A stretch of DNA of 64,000 bases from Corynebacterium amycolatum SK46 (lineage in GTDB: Bacteria; Actinomycetota; Actinomycetes; Mycobacteriales; Mycobacteriaceae), in NCBI RefSeq assembly GCF_000173655.1, contig NZ_ABZU01000006.1, positions 1 to 64,000 of the forward strand. The letters are read 5' to 3'. The notes beneath the pieces are model-generated. The model was not told where the DNA came from. It searched no databases and saw only the letters and a list, made by a program, of their open reading frames with translations. The position numbers were made by a program, and so were the translations under genes. This document shows positions 1-11,004 of the stretch, piece after piece; position 1 is the stretch's first letter; each line of letters opens with the position of its first letter.

Positions 1-249
1 CATTGTGGCGTAGTTAGACAACCCTGCAAAGCCTGTCGGACGACCAAAGAGGTCGGTTGTTTGGAAAGACAGGATAATCGCGCGAAAGAATGGGTAGTAC
101 TCAAACACGAGACTAAAGATCGCAGTGGGAAGAAGGAATAGCCACACCCACGTATAGCCGCCGGTTCGGAAATTCTTGTTGCCTTTACGCTTGGACTTTT
201 TAGCACCATCTGTAGTTGCAACCGATGCGGCAGTTTGTTGCGGAGTCAT
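1..249 (-). CDS. ABC sugar-transport permease, N-terminal part (cut by window edge)
   Basis: The reading frame opens with ATG at 249 and runs off the left edge, so only about 83 residues are visible. After a Lys-rich, Thr/Ala-rich cytoplasmic N-terminus of about 30 residues comes a hydrophobic segment (WVWLFLLPTAIFSLVF) followed by YYPFFRAIILSFQTTD and GFAGLSNY. This is the usual start of MalF/UgpA-type permeases of carbohydrate ABC importers. The start overlaps the stop of the ATPase gene (ATGA, 246-249), so the two are probably translationally coupled. The substrate cannot be told from this piece; the neighbouring trehalose genes make a glucoside or glycerol-3-phosphate plausible, but that is inference. 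Confidence 0.85.
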   Translation of the reverse strand, partial: MTPQQTAASVATTDGAKKSKRKGNKNFRTGGYTWVWLFLLPTAIFSLVFEYYPFFRAIILSFQTTDLFGRPTGFAGLSNYATM

Positions 250-1325
250 CGGACCAGTGCCTTCCTGTCCGCACTGTCGAACCAGTGGGTCTTGTCCCAG
301 TCGAAGCGGATGCCCACCTGGTCTCCCCTGGTGGGGACCTGTCCCGCCTCGCCTCGAACAACCATCGTGGTGCCCTCGGCGATAGTCACGCGGATATAGG
401 CATCGGCACCGGTGTCTTCAACATGCAGAACCGGAGCAACAATGTCAGCCTTTGCATCTTGACCACTGACAATGTGAAGGTGCTCCGGTCGGATACCAAA
501 CACCACAGACTTCGGCAGCGTCTGCGCAAACTGCTCCGGAAAAGGAATCTGTTTTCCGCCGAGTAGCAGGCGGTTGCCTTCAGCGGTGGCATCGTAAATG
601 TTCATAGAAGGCGAACCCAGGAATCCAGCCACGAATTCGTTTCCAGGGTTGTCGTAGAGCTCTCGCGGAGAGCCCACTTGTTGCAGCTGGCCGTCGGCAA
701 GCACTGCGATGCGATCAGCCATTGTCATCGCCTCCGTCTGATCGTGCGTGACGTAGACGGTGGTGGTTCCCAACCGCTGCTGTAAATCAACAATCTGCGC
801 GCGAGTGCTTACGCGCAGTTTTGCATCGAGATTGGACAACGGTTCGTCCATGAGGAAGACCCGTGGATGGCGCACAATTGCACGTCCCATGGCTACGCGC
901 TGACGCTGACCGCCGGAGAGTTCCTTGGGCTTACGGTCCAAGTATGGCTCCAAGTCCAGCATGGCTGCAGCATCGTGGACGCGCTTCTTTCGAACGTCGT
1001 CGCTCACCTTCTGCATCTTGAGGGCGAATGACATGTTCTCCGCGACGGACATGTGTGGATACAGAGCGTAGGTCTGGAAAACCATAGCGATATCACGCTT
1101 TGAAGGAGCAACATTTCGCATCGACTGACCACCGATAGTGATGTCACCGTCGGTAATTGGTTCCAGACCGGCGATCATTCGAAGCGTCGTCGATTTGCCG
1201 CTTCCCGACGGACCAACGAGAGCTACGAACTCCCCATCATTGATAGTGAGATTGAGATTAGAAACTGACGGTCGCTGCGCGCCGTCATAAACCAAAGTGG
1301 CATCTTTAAAAGAGATTTCCGACAC
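246..1325 (-). CDS. ABC transporter ATP-binding subunit, MalK/UgpC/MsmX type
   Basis: Energising subunit of a binding-protein-dependent sugar importer, working at the inner face of the membrane. The N-terminal nucleotide-binding domain has Walker A GPSGSGKST, the signature LSGGQRQRVAMGRA, Walker B VFLMDEPLSNLDA and the switch His in YVTHDQTEAMTMADR. The C-terminal part (from about residue 235) is the TOBE/MalK regulatory domain with FGIRPEHL. I prefer the GTG at 1325, preceded by AAAGGCGG at a fair spacing, over a TTG 21 bases upstream that has no ribosome site. It lies 36 bp after the HAD gene and overlaps the permease start, so it belongs to that operon. MalK, UgpC and MsmX are too alike to pick the substrate. 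Confidence 0.93.
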   Translation of the reverse strand: MSEISFKDATLVYDGAQRPSVSNLNLTINDGEFVALVGPSGSGKSTTLRMIAGLEPITDGDITIGGQSMRNVAPSKRDIAMVFQTYALYPHMSVAENMSFALKMQKVSDDVRKKRVHDAAAMLDLEPYLDRKPKELSGGQRQRVAMGRAIVRHPRVFLMDEPLSNLDAKLRVSTRAQIVDLQQRLGTTTVYVTHDQTEAMTMADRIAVLADGQLQQVGSPRELYDNPGNEFVAGFLGSPSMNIYDATAEGNRLLLGGKQIPFPEQFAQTLPKSVVFGIRPEHLHIVSGQDAKADIVAPVLHVEDTGADAYIRVTIAEGTTMVVRGEAGQVPTRGDQVGIRFDWDKTHWFDSADRKALVR

Positions 1326-1361
1326 GGGAACCTGTCCGCCTTTCAAGCGAATTGAGTTATT

Positions 1362-1997
1362 TCAGAGTTCATTGAGACGGTTGTTAATAACGGCGCGCGC
1401 ACGGTCGGCACCTTCCCACAAGTAGGCATCCCAACCAGCATCGACAGCAGCACGGATATTTTTCTCCCGGTCATCAAAAAAGATGATGTCCTCAGCAGGT
1501 ATTTCTCCGATGCGTTCAGTGACTTTTGCATGAGCAATGCGATAGATTTCCGGGTCGGGCTTTGCGACACCAACCTCAGAGGAAAATACGGCGGCCTTGA
1601 AGTAATGATTCCACTGACTTGCCCGGACTGCTTTCACCATGGACACTGGCGCATTGCTGAGCAGCGCCAGTGGTACGTCGAGACTCGCCAGCCACTGAAC
1701 CAACTCTGCACTTTCTGCGCCTAGGACAGCATTCCGACTGCCATCCACGCTGGCTAACTCGTGATAGCTCACCTGCGACTGCTGCTCTTTAGTAAGGCCT
1801 AGCTGGGAAAGAACGCTTCCCCAATACTTTTCGTCCGCGAGCCCCAAGTCGTATTCATCGCGCAGTCCCCAATAGGCTTCGTTGAAGTCCTGTTCCGAAA
1901 TCTGGAAACCTGCATCGGCGAGAACCGCTAAGAGCATCGGCACTCGTTGCCCCTCGGGAACCAATACCCTGCCGATATCAAAGATGACGCTAATCAT
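1362..1997 (-). CDS. HAD-superfamily phosphatase (subfamily IA)
   Basis: Predicted small-molecule phosphatase of 211 residues. HAD motifs are in order: I FDIGRV (nucleophile Asp near residue 7), II LLSNAP, III Lys in VAKPDPEIY and IV IIFFDD. The cap is alpha-helical, as in class IA hydrolases of the YihX type. In motif I the usual second Asp is replaced (DIGRV rather than DxDGT), as in several YihX-like members. It starts the minus-strand cluster that continues with the ABC transporter genes, so it could act on a sugar phosphate produced after uptake; that link is inference from position only. Confidence 0.85.
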   Translation of the reverse strand: MISVIFDIGRVLVPEGQRVPMLLAVLADAGFQISEQDFNEAYWGLRDEYDLGLADEKYWGSVLSQLGLTKEQQSQVSYHELASVDGSRNAVLGAESAELVQWLASLDVPLALLSNAPVSMVKAVRASQWNHYFKAAVFSSEVGVAKPDPEIYRIAHAKVTERIGEIPAEDIIFFDDREKNIRAAVDAGWDAYLWEGADRARAVINNRLNEL

Positions 1998-2280
1998 TCA
2001 TAAGCCTTCCATAGTTACGCTTCCTTGTGGGAGCGTTCTCATTGTGAAAAACACATTCGACGAGGCGATGATCATTGACTTACTACTTCAAGAAAAATTG
2101 GTAAATAGCACGTAAATCTCCACATCAATCGAATTCAGCTGGAGATGAACCGGCCGACTAACACCTCTCCGAGGCCACCATTTTGCACGTGACATACCCC
2201 CATTGAAAGAATGTTTGTGGGACTGTTCCCAGGCTTGTAATCTCCTGCACACCTGCAGCTGAATCGTTACGCTGGGATGC

Positions 2281-4092
<1,812 letters not shown>

Positions 4093-4124
4093 TCTTTTAA
4101 GTCCCGAAAGGCGAACGAACTGAA

Positions 4125-5477
4125 ATGACTATTCCCACAGCCGATTTCATTGCCGAAGAGCTGGCAGACACACTGGTCAAGATGCGCTTTTTCGCTGACA
4201 AGGTCTCTGACATCGACCACGTCGAGATCCTCGCGCTTGACCCAGTACTGCGCGACAATCCCGACAGTCCCGATGTCGATATCGCATTAGTGAGGGTGCA
4301 CACCGCACATTCCGCACCGACCTATCAGCTGCCCATCGCTTGGGCGGAGGACGTCCCCGATGGCCACGAGCAGTCCCTGTTGGTTCGCGCCGAGGGCATC
4401 GTCGGCTACGACGCTCTAATCGATTCGGATGCCATCACAGCACTCGGCCAGAAGCTTTCCGACGAAGGCAAGCTCGGCCGCATGGAACTGCGACGTGTGC
4501 CGGGCTCTGAGCAGCTCCGACCAGAATCCGGCCGTCCCATGGGAGTCGAGCAGTCGAATACCTCGGTCATTTTCGACGACCGTGTGATGTGCAAGTTCTT
4601 CCGTCGCCTCTACCCCGGCACTAATGCCGATGTGGAGCTGCTGGCCGCACTCGCCCAGGCAGACTGCAAGTTCGTCCCTGAGCTCTACTCCTGGGTGGAA
4701 ACCACCATTGGCGAAGACACCTACACCACTGCAATGCTGCAGGAATTCGCACCGAACTCGGTCGATGGCTGGGAGCTGGCTCTTGGCGCAGTGCGCGATG
4801 CCATCCGCGACAGCCAGACCCCGCTGGAAGATTTGGGCACCGACTTTACATCCGAAGCGCGTGCGCTCGGCGAAGCAGTGGCCTCGGTACACAGCAGCCT
4901 CGCTGCCGCTGTCGCGGTAAAGGAGCGTCTGACCGGCGCGGAGCTGGTAGCCCCACTGCGAGCTCGCCTAGACTTCGTCGCTGGTGTGGTGCCACAAATT
5001 GCTGAGGTCAAGGAAAAAGCGCAGGCTATCTTCGATCGCGCGGAGGCTGCGGTTCCGGAAGGTGGTGCCGTCGTCCAGCGAATCCACGGTGATCTGCACT
5101 TGGGGCAGGTGTTGCGCACGCCGAGCTCTTGGCGCTTGATTGACTTCGAAGGCGAGCCGTCGCGTCCCTGGGAGGAGCGCCGTCTGCCGGATCACCGCCT
5201 GCGCGATATCGCCGGCATGATTCGATCCTTCGATTACGCCGCTCACTACCCGCTGCTGACCGGACGTGAAGACACCGAGGCAGCGACTGAGCGTGTTGAG
5301 CAGTGGGCTCGCCGCAACATCGATGCCTTCCTGGAAGGCTATGGCGACGCCAGCGACCCGGCGCTACTGGAAGCGTTTGTGCTGGATAAGGCCATCTACG
5401 AGTGCCTTTACGAAGCACAGAACCGCCCCAACTGGCTGCCGCTTCCGCTTGGTGCTGTGCGCTCGCTGTTAGGATAG
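4125..5477 (+). CDS. mak: Maltokinase
   Basis: ATP-dependent phosphorylation of maltose to alpha-maltose-1-phosphate; family members form a complex with TreS. The 450 residues contain the aminoglycoside-kinase-like catalytic loop IHGDLHLGQ followed by LIDFEGEPSRPWEER, the pair diagnostic for maltokinase/Pep2. The N-terminal third is the family-specific cap domain. A ribosome site AAAGGCGA lies about 10 nt before the ATG. It sits 32 bp after treS and is almost certainly in the same transcript. The glgE gene that would use the product is not in this window. Confidence 0.93.
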   Translation: MTIPTADFIAEELADTLVKMRFFADKVSDIDHVEILALDPVLRDNPDSPDVDIALVRVHTAHSAPTYQLPIAWAEDVPDGHEQSLLVRAEGIVGYDALIDSDAITALGQKLSDEGKLGRMELRRVPGSEQLRPESGRPMGVEQSNTSVIFDDRVMCKFFRRLYPGTNADVELLAALAQADCKFVPELYSWVETTIGEDTYTTAMLQEFAPNSVDGWELALGAVRDAIRDSQTPLEDLGTDFTSEARALGEAVASVHSSLAAAVAVKERLTGAELVAPLRARLDFVAGVVPQIAEVKEKAQAIFDRAEAAVPEGGAVVQRIHGDLHLGQVLRTPSSWRLIDFEGEPSRPWEERRLPDHRLRDIAGMIRSFDYAAHYPLLTGREDTEAATERVEQWARRNIDAFLEGYGDASDPALLEAFVLDKAIYECLYEAQNRPNWLPLPLGAVRSLLG

Positions 5478-5537
5478 GGCTTTTGTCGCAGTAATTTCAT
5501 AGCGGGGAGTCACCACCCCGCAAGATAGAGGTCTTTC

Positions 5538-7454
5538 GTGCGTCTGCTCAGCAGAATCCTGTCCACTACACGAGTGCTCTGGCCTTTCTATATCGGGGTC
5601 ATCATCTGTTCGCTGGCCACCGCCGCCGCGTCGTTGATCAGCCCCTTCCTCATCCGTGATGCCACCGACGCCATCGTCGGCACGGTGTCCAGCGATGAAG
5701 GCTTGAGCCAAACGGCGATGTCCGATACCACCCGCACCGTAATCTGGCTGGTCATCGGACTGCTGATCGCCGATCTGACGCAAACGATTGTGCATAACAT
5801 CGGTGGTTACCTGGGTGACGTGATGACTGCACGCATGCGCGAGATTCTGTCGACCCGCTACTACGCCAAGCTGCTGTCGCTGCCGCAACGCTATTTCGAC
5901 AGTCAGGTCACCGGCACAATTATCTCCCGCTTGGAACGCTCGATTACCAATATCACGCAGTTCCTCCAGGCGTTTTCCAACAACTTCTTTCCGATGCTGT
6001 TGACCGTCGGCGCGGTACTGGGCATCACCGCCTGGCACTACTGGCCGCTGGCTGTCCTACTGATTATCATTTTCCCGGTCTACACCCTGCTCACCGCTTT
6101 GACCTCGAAGCGCTGGCAGAAGATTGAAGCGAAAAAGAACGAACAAATCGATATCGCCGGTGGCCGTTTTGCCGAGGTCATCGGCCAAGTCAAGGTCGTC
6201 CGCTCCTTCACTGCGGAGCTGCGCGAAATCGCTTTCTTTGGGTCCCGCTTCCGCCGCACCATCTCCCTGACCCGCGATCAGTCAACGTGGTGGCACCGCA
6301 TGGATGCCCTTCGCGGGGGCATTTTGAACATCATCTTCGCAGGCATCTACCTGCTGCTTTTCCTGCGTACGCTGTCGGGCGAGTTCTCCATCGGCACCAT
6401 GGTCATGCTCATTCAGCTGATTAATATGGCGCGCCAACCGGTGACCATGATGAGCTTCTTGGTCGACGCTGCCCAGCGCGCAGTCGCCGGTTCCCGGGAC
6501 TACTTCAAGGTCATGGAGCTCACGCCAGAGGCTCGCACACAGCCGGAGCTGCTCAGTGCAGCAACCGCGAATAATGGCGACTTCGCCTCCGCGTCCGTTG
6601 GTTCCACCTCAGCCAACGCCACCGACGACAACGCCTACCGCTTCTCCCTGGACCGCGCCGCCGAACAGAAGGCTACCGGTGCTCCCATTGTCGACTTCGA
6701 CGCAGTGGACTTCGCCTACGAAGAGGACAAGCCGGTGCTCTCCAACGTCAGCTTCCAGGCGTACTCGGGCCAGAAAATCGCCCTGGTTGGCGAGTCGGGT
6801 GGCGGCAAGTCCACCATCGTCAACTTGCTGCTCGGCTTCTACGCCCCGACCGCAGGCCGCTTAAGCGTTCTGGGGTCGGATGTCTCCGAGGTTTCCGGTT
6901 CCACTCTGCGTGCCGGCTCTGCCGTCGTGTTCCAGGACTCGTCACTTTTCTCCGGCACGATTCGGGAGAACATCGCCTACGGCAAACCCAATGCCACCGA
7001 CGAAGAAATCATCGCAGCGGCCAAGAAGGCCAACGCCGACAATTTCATTCGCAGCTTCGCCGAAGGCTACGCCACCACTATTGGTGAGCGCGGGTTGAAA
7101 CTCTCGGGTGGCCAGAAGCAGCGCATCGCTATTGCGCGCGCAATTTTGAAGGATGCTCCCCTGCTCATCTTGGACGAGGCCACTTCGGCGCTGGACACCA
7201 AGGCCGAACGCGAAGTTCAGCGCGGCTTGGACAAGCTGATGGAGGGTCGCACCACGGTTATCATCGCCCACCGCCTGTCCACGATTTCCGATGTGGACAC
7301 CATCGTTACACTGCGTGACGGTCACGTCGACGAGGTGGGCGCACCCGCCGAATTGGCGCAGACTGACGGTATCTACGCCGAGCTGCTGCGCCTGACGGCC
7401 TCGGCTTCTGCGGCGGATCGTCTGCGCCTGAAGAGCTACGGGATAAAGGAGTAA
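5538..7454 (+). CDS. ABC exporter, fused transmembrane and ATPase domains
   Basis: Half-size ABC exporter (638 residues) that would act as a dimer in the cytoplasmic membrane. About residues 1-320 form a six-helix membrane domain. The ATPase domain starts near 385 with Walker A VGESGGGKST, signature LSGGQKQRIAIARA, Walker B LLILDEATSALD and the switch His in IIAHRLS. An unusual Ala/Asn/Ser-rich linker of about 40 residues joins the two. The start is GTG with AGAGG just upstream. The layout resembles MsbA/LmrA-type multidrug or lipid exporters; the substrate is unknown. It follows mak by 60 bp and ends at a strong inverted repeat. Confidence 0.9.
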   Translation: MRLLSRILSTTRVLWPFYIGVIICSLATAAASLISPFLIRDATDAIVGTVSSDEGLSQTAMSDTTRTVIWLVIGLLIADLTQTIVHNIGGYLGDVMTARMREILSTRYYAKLLSLPQRYFDSQVTGTIISRLERSITNITQFLQAFSNNFFPMLLTVGAVLGITAWHYWPLAVLLIIIFPVYTLLTALTSKRWQKIEAKKNEQIDIAGGRFAEVIGQVKVVRSFTAELREIAFFGSRFRRTISLTRDQSTWWHRMDALRGGILNIIFAGIYLLLFLRTLSGEFSIGTMVMLIQLINMARQPVTMMSFLVDAAQRAVAGSRDYFKVMELTPEARTQPELLSAATANNGDFASASVGSTSANATDDNAYRFSLDRAAEQKATGAPIVDFDAVDFAYEEDKPVLSNVSFQAYSGQKIALVGESGGGKSTIVNLLLGFYAPTAGRLSVLGSDVSEVSGSTLRAGSAVVFQDSSLFSGTIRENIAYGKPNATDEEIIAAAKKANADNFIRSFAEGYATTIGERGLKLSGGQKQRIAIARAILKDAPLLILDEATSALDTKAEREVQRGLDKLMEGRTTVIIAHRLSTISDVDTIVTLRDGHVDEVGAPAELAQTDGIYAELLRLTASASAADRLRLKSYGIKE

Positions 7455-7459
7455 CGCGC

Positions 7460-7492
7460 CGTCGTCAAGCATGCTGGAAAAGCTTGACGACG
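7460..7492. terminator. Inverted repeat between convergent genes, built from two CGTCGTCAAGC words
   Basis: The arms are CGTCGTCAAGC (7460-7470) and its exact reverse complement (7482-7492), separated by 11 bases. It lies between the ABC exporter and the convergent kinase gene, so it can act as a hairpin terminator for both, although no clear T-run follows. The arm is the same 11-mer that is scattered through the window. Confidence 0.6.
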
Positions 7493-7510
7493 AGAACCCC
7501 CTTGCGGCTT

Positions 7511-8470
7511 TTACGGACGGGGAACGATGTAGCGGCCAGCGCCTGGAACGATTTCCACCGTGACCGGCATCGGGAACATGAGGTCGCCGTCAGCGTAGGC
7601 ATTCATCTGCCGCGGCGGGCTGATGTATTCCACGTAGGCCTTCTTAGCGCGGTAGGTGCTGACCTCACCGATCTTTTCAACGGTGCCGTCGAACACAGAC
7701 TTGAAAGCAAGGGCGGCCTTGATTCGTCCGGCCTTGCCGATGACGGTGATGTCCATCAGTCCGTCGGAGTGGTCTGCGGACGGGCAAATCTTCATACCCC
7801 CGCCGTAAGAGCGGGTGTTGCCGAAGGCGGCCAGCGTGATTGGGTCTTCGAGAACTCGATCGTCATCGAGCGTGATGCGGAATGGCAGCGAGTGAAAAGC
7901 CAAGAACTCGCGGACGATGGCCAGGTTGTAGCGGTTGCGGCCATGCGGCCAGGTCATCTGATTGACACGGTCAGAAACAATGGAGTCGAAGCCAGCACAC
8001 ATAATGGTGCCAAACCAGCGCTGGCCCCCTGCCTCATTGGTGATGCGGCCGAGGTCAGTGGTCGTCCAGAAACCATCGGCGATGACGTGAGCTGCATCGC
8101 GAGCGTTGCCGCGCGGCAGATTGTATTCGCGGCCGTGGTCGTTTCCGGTGCCGGCCGGAATAATACCGAGTGGGATACCGGTCTGCGCCTGCTCCTGCAG
8201 TGCGAGGTTAATCATGCCATCGCCACCACAGACTGCCAGGGCATCAATTCGGCCGTCGGCGATGACCTCACGAATGAGCTTGCGCGCGTCGTCGGGGTTA
8301 GCACCTTGAAGAGCGATGACATCGATGCCGCGATCCGCGAACACCCGGCTCGCCCGGGCGGAGGCAATCTGCGAGGCGCCATGACCCGCGTGAGGGTTAG
8401 TGACCAGAGCAAGGGTACGAATCTCAGATGTTCCCAGCGGGTAGCTGAGATCCTTGTCGTTAGCGTTCAT
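7511..8470 (-). CDS. Diacylglycerol kinase-like lipid kinase (DAGK catalytic family)
   Basis: Soluble lipid kinase of 319 residues that would phosphorylate diacylglycerol or a related lipid at the membrane. It has the nucleotide-binding signature VCGGDGMINLALQ near residue 81 and PAGTGNDHGRE near 106, followed by the beta-rich C-terminal domain with DGLMDITVIGKAGR. This matches DgkB/YegS-type proteins. It is monocistronic and convergent with the ABC exporter. The true substrate is not evident, since family members accept diacylglycerol, phosphatidylglycerol or sphingoid bases. Confidence 0.88.
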   Translation of the reverse strand: MNANDKDLSYPLGTSEIRTLALVTNPHAGHGASQIASARASRVFADRGIDVIALQGANPDDARKLIREVIADGRIDALAVCGGDGMINLALQEQAQTGIPLGIIPAGTGNDHGREYNLPRGNARDAAHVIADGFWTTTDLGRITNEAGGQRWFGTIMCAGFDSIVSDRVNQMTWPHGRNRYNLAIVREFLAFHSLPFRITLDDDRVLEDPITLAAFGNTRSYGGGMKICPSADHSDGLMDITVIGKAGRIKAALAFKSVFDGTVEKIGEVSTYRAKKAYVEYISPPRQMNAYADGDLMFPMPVTVEIVPGAGRYIVPRP

Positions 8471-8686
8471 CGAAGAAATACCTACTTTTACGTGGGCTTT
8501 TGACCGGTCAATACTGGCCTTTATGGGAGTGTGTTATCACGTCCAACTAAAGCTTACCAAGATTGATTGACATTTTTTGAGAAAACGTAACGTAATACCG
8601 CTATTATAAAAGATGTACTTCCGCGCAAGTTACATATAATTCCGCAGTTCAGGCTCGCAGCACCGATGCCTAAGGAGAAGCTCAGG

Positions 8687-10381
8687 ATGTCTAACAAGCT
8701 CACGATTCCGTACCGCATGCGCTGGTGGGGCTGGGGTGTTGACGGCAACGACAAGCCAATCACCGCGGCCAGCGAGAAGCTACTGCAGCGTGAAATCGGT
8801 ATGTCGTTGGACGCCAACAACCCGCCGCGCAATATCGCCGACGTCACCATCCCCGATAGCCGCCTCAGCACCGAGGATATCGAAGCCCTGGGCGCTATTG
8901 TTGGCGCGGATGCCGTCGCCACCGACCATGACACCCGCGTCAATCACGCGGTCGGCCGCTCCTACCCCGACCTGGTTCGCCTTCGCGCAGCCAAGCTCGA
9001 TGTCGCCCCAGATGCTGTTGCACTACCGAAAACTGAAAAGCATATCGAGGACCTGTTCAAAGTATGCGCTGAGCGCAAGATTGCAGTCATCCCCTTCGGT
9101 GGTGGCACCTCGGTCGTCGGCGGCGTGGAGGCTGTTGACGGAGGCATGGGTAAGGCCATCACAGTGTCCATGACCGCCTTTAACAAGATCATCGACATCG
9201 ACAAAGTCGCTGGCACTGTCACCGTCGAGACCGGCGTTTTCGGCCCCGACCTGGAAAAGGAGCTGTCCAAGGCCGGCTTCACCGCTGGTCACTTCCCGCA
9301 GTCCTTCGAGTACTCCACTGTCGGCGGTTGGATTTCCTGCCGCTCGGCAGGCCAAGAATCCTCTGGTTACGGTCGTATCGACCGCAACGTGATTGGCATG
9401 CGCGTCGTCACGCCAGCCGGCACCATGGAGTTCCGCGACATGCCGTCGTCGGCATCCGGCCCGAACCCGCGTGAGCTTTTCCTGGGCTCGGAGGGCACCC
9501 TGGGCATTATCACGCATGTGACGATTGCCCTGAATCAGCGTCCACAAAAGGAGATGCTCTTCGACACCTACTTCTTCAACTCCTTTGAGGAAGCCGCCGA
9601 GGAGCTGCGCAAGCTGGAACAGAGCGGCAATATCCCGCACCTGGCACGTATCTCCGACGAGAAGGAGACGCTGTTCGGCCTCACTCAGCTGGGCTCCGCC
9701 AGCATGTCCGAGAAGGTCACAAAGTACCTGAAGCTACGTGGCATCGACACCCCGTGCATGGTGATTTTTGGCTTCGCCCAGACTGATCCGGTCGGCGCCC
9801 GCGTCACCCGTGAGCGCCTGGCCGCTCGTCTACTGACCAAGAAGTGCGTCCGCATGGGCTCCATCCCGGGCATGGCTTGGGTTAACCACCGCTTCTCCTC
9901 GCCGTACCTGCGCGATGTCATGATGACTCGCCGCGTCGGTGTCGACACCCTGGAGACCGCCACCACCTGGGATAACGCCGCTACACTGCGCCGCGAAATC
10001 GCCTCCGCGATGGAAGCCGCTGGCGAGAAGCACGGTACCCCGGTGTACGTCTTCTGCCACATCTCGCACATGTACGAATCCGGCTGCTCGCTGTACTTCA
10101 CGTACTTTTTCCGCGAGACCGAGGGCGAGATCCTCCAGCAGTGGATGGACATCAAGACCGCGGCGTCGGAGGCCATGATGAACTTCGGCGGCACCATCAC
10201 GCACCACCATGGCATTGGCCAGGATCACAGCCCGCAGTACTACGAGGAGAACACCGAGTTGTTCGCCAAGGTCATGCGCGCAATTAAGGACGAACTCGAC
10301 CCGGCTGGCATCCTCAACCCGGGCAAGTTGGCTACCGGCCCGCGCTCCTTGGAAGAGCGTTACGACGGCAACATGATCTAA
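8687..10381 (+). CDS. FAD-linked oxidase, alkyldihydroxyacetonephosphate synthase-like
   Basis: Flavoprotein of 564 residues with the PCMH/VAO FAD-binding fold: IPFGGGTSVVGGVE binds the FAD pyrophosphate, YSTVGGWISCRSAGQES is typical of the AGPS branch, and the C-terminal His cluster GTITHHHGIGQDH matches the AGPS active-site loop. The ATG at 8687 is chosen over the one at 8666 because AAGGAG lies 9 nt before it. Actinobacterial relatives are annotated AGPS-like although ether lipids are not established there, so the reaction is uncertain (D-lactate or glycolate-type oxidation is an alternative). The upstream region is AT-rich (TTGACA at 8567, TATTAT at 8602), but the spacing does not give a clean promoter. 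Confidence 0.88.
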   Translation: MSNKLTIPYRMRWWGWGVDGNDKPITAASEKLLQREIGMSLDANNPPRNIADVTIPDSRLSTEDIEALGAIVGADAVATDHDTRVNHAVGRSYPDLVRLRAAKLDVAPDAVALPKTEKHIEDLFKVCAERKIAVIPFGGGTSVVGGVEAVDGGMGKAITVSMTAFNKIIDIDKVAGTVTVETGVFGPDLEKELSKAGFTAGHFPQSFEYSTVGGWISCRSAGQESSGYGRIDRNVIGMRVVTPAGTMEFRDMPSSASGPNPRELFLGSEGTLGIITHVTIALNQRPQKEMLFDTYFFNSFEEAAEELRKLEQSGNIPHLARISDEKETLFGLTQLGSASMSEKVTKYLKLRGIDTPCMVIFGFAQTDPVGARVTRERLAARLLTKKCVRMGSIPGMAWVNHRFSSPYLRDVMMTRRVGVDTLETATTWDNAATLRREIASAMEAAGEKHGTPVYVFCHISHMYESGCSLYFTYFFRETEGEILQQWMDIKTAASEAMMNFGGTITHHHGIGQDHSPQYYEENTELFAKVMRAIKDELDPAGILNPGKLATGPRSLEERYDGNMI

Positions 10382-10402
10382 CCCTGTTGCTGCCAGCCTC
10401 GG

Positions 10403-10772
10403 CTAGCGAGCTAGACTGACCAGTTCGCTGGCGTAGATTTCCGGCGACGTTGGGCCGTCATAAATAAACAGTGAAACGTAATCGTCAAGGGTAAAAGATT
10501 CAAGTGCTGCGGTCATTGTCGCTGTCGCTTCTTCCTGGGATTCCAAGCGAAGATGCCCGGATAGTGGGATGGGTCGGCTCAATCGGTGCGATTTCGTCCG
10601 TGCGACCGCAAACAGCGTGGCGTTTTACATGCCTAAGCGCGTCTTTTTAGTTACGACCTGTCTGGGGTGGCACGGACTGGAGACAGCAGCAACACATCTG
10701 CAGCGATGGTGCAATAGCAGCGAAAGCTCGGTTCATAGACTCAGAGCGGTTGGACGCTGGGTGCATAGCCAT
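10403..10772 (-). pseudogene. Decayed protein gene, family not recognised
   Basis: A start codon at 10772 is preceded by an excellent ribosome site (AAGGAGACACC), and the first 25 codons look coding (SNRSESMNRAFAAIAPSL). The frame then breaks. Another frame closes the region with a convincing C-terminus (TMTAALESFTLDDYVSLF, then IYDGPTSPEIYASELVSLAR) and a TAG at 10403-10405. At least one frameshift and probably an internal deletion separate the two parts. I do not recognise the family. The remaining 230 bases to glpD hold the divergent promoter region and nothing else visible. Confidence 0.5.
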
Positions 10773-11004
10773 CGAGGTGTCTCCTTCCTTGTAATCCCGG
10801 GAAATGATTCGCAATTAAGAAAAATCTCTTGAATCAATATCCGTGCCGGTCGTTGATAATGAACAACTTAGTCTATTTCTAAGCGCCTTGCAATGGGGTA
10901 CGCCCGAAATAGTTCACACTCACTACGCACTCCACAACTTCATCACTTAAGCCAGATAGTTTCATCACTATTACCGTCTTCGGGAAAGTCGAGGAAGAAA
11001 GACT

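Noticed and set aside
8567..8607. TTGACA ... TATTAT as the promoter of the AGPS-like gene
   Set aside because: TTGACA is 29 bp from TATTAT, and nearer hexamers (TAACGT, TAATAC) have spacers of 15 or 20 bp; not convincing as a promoter.
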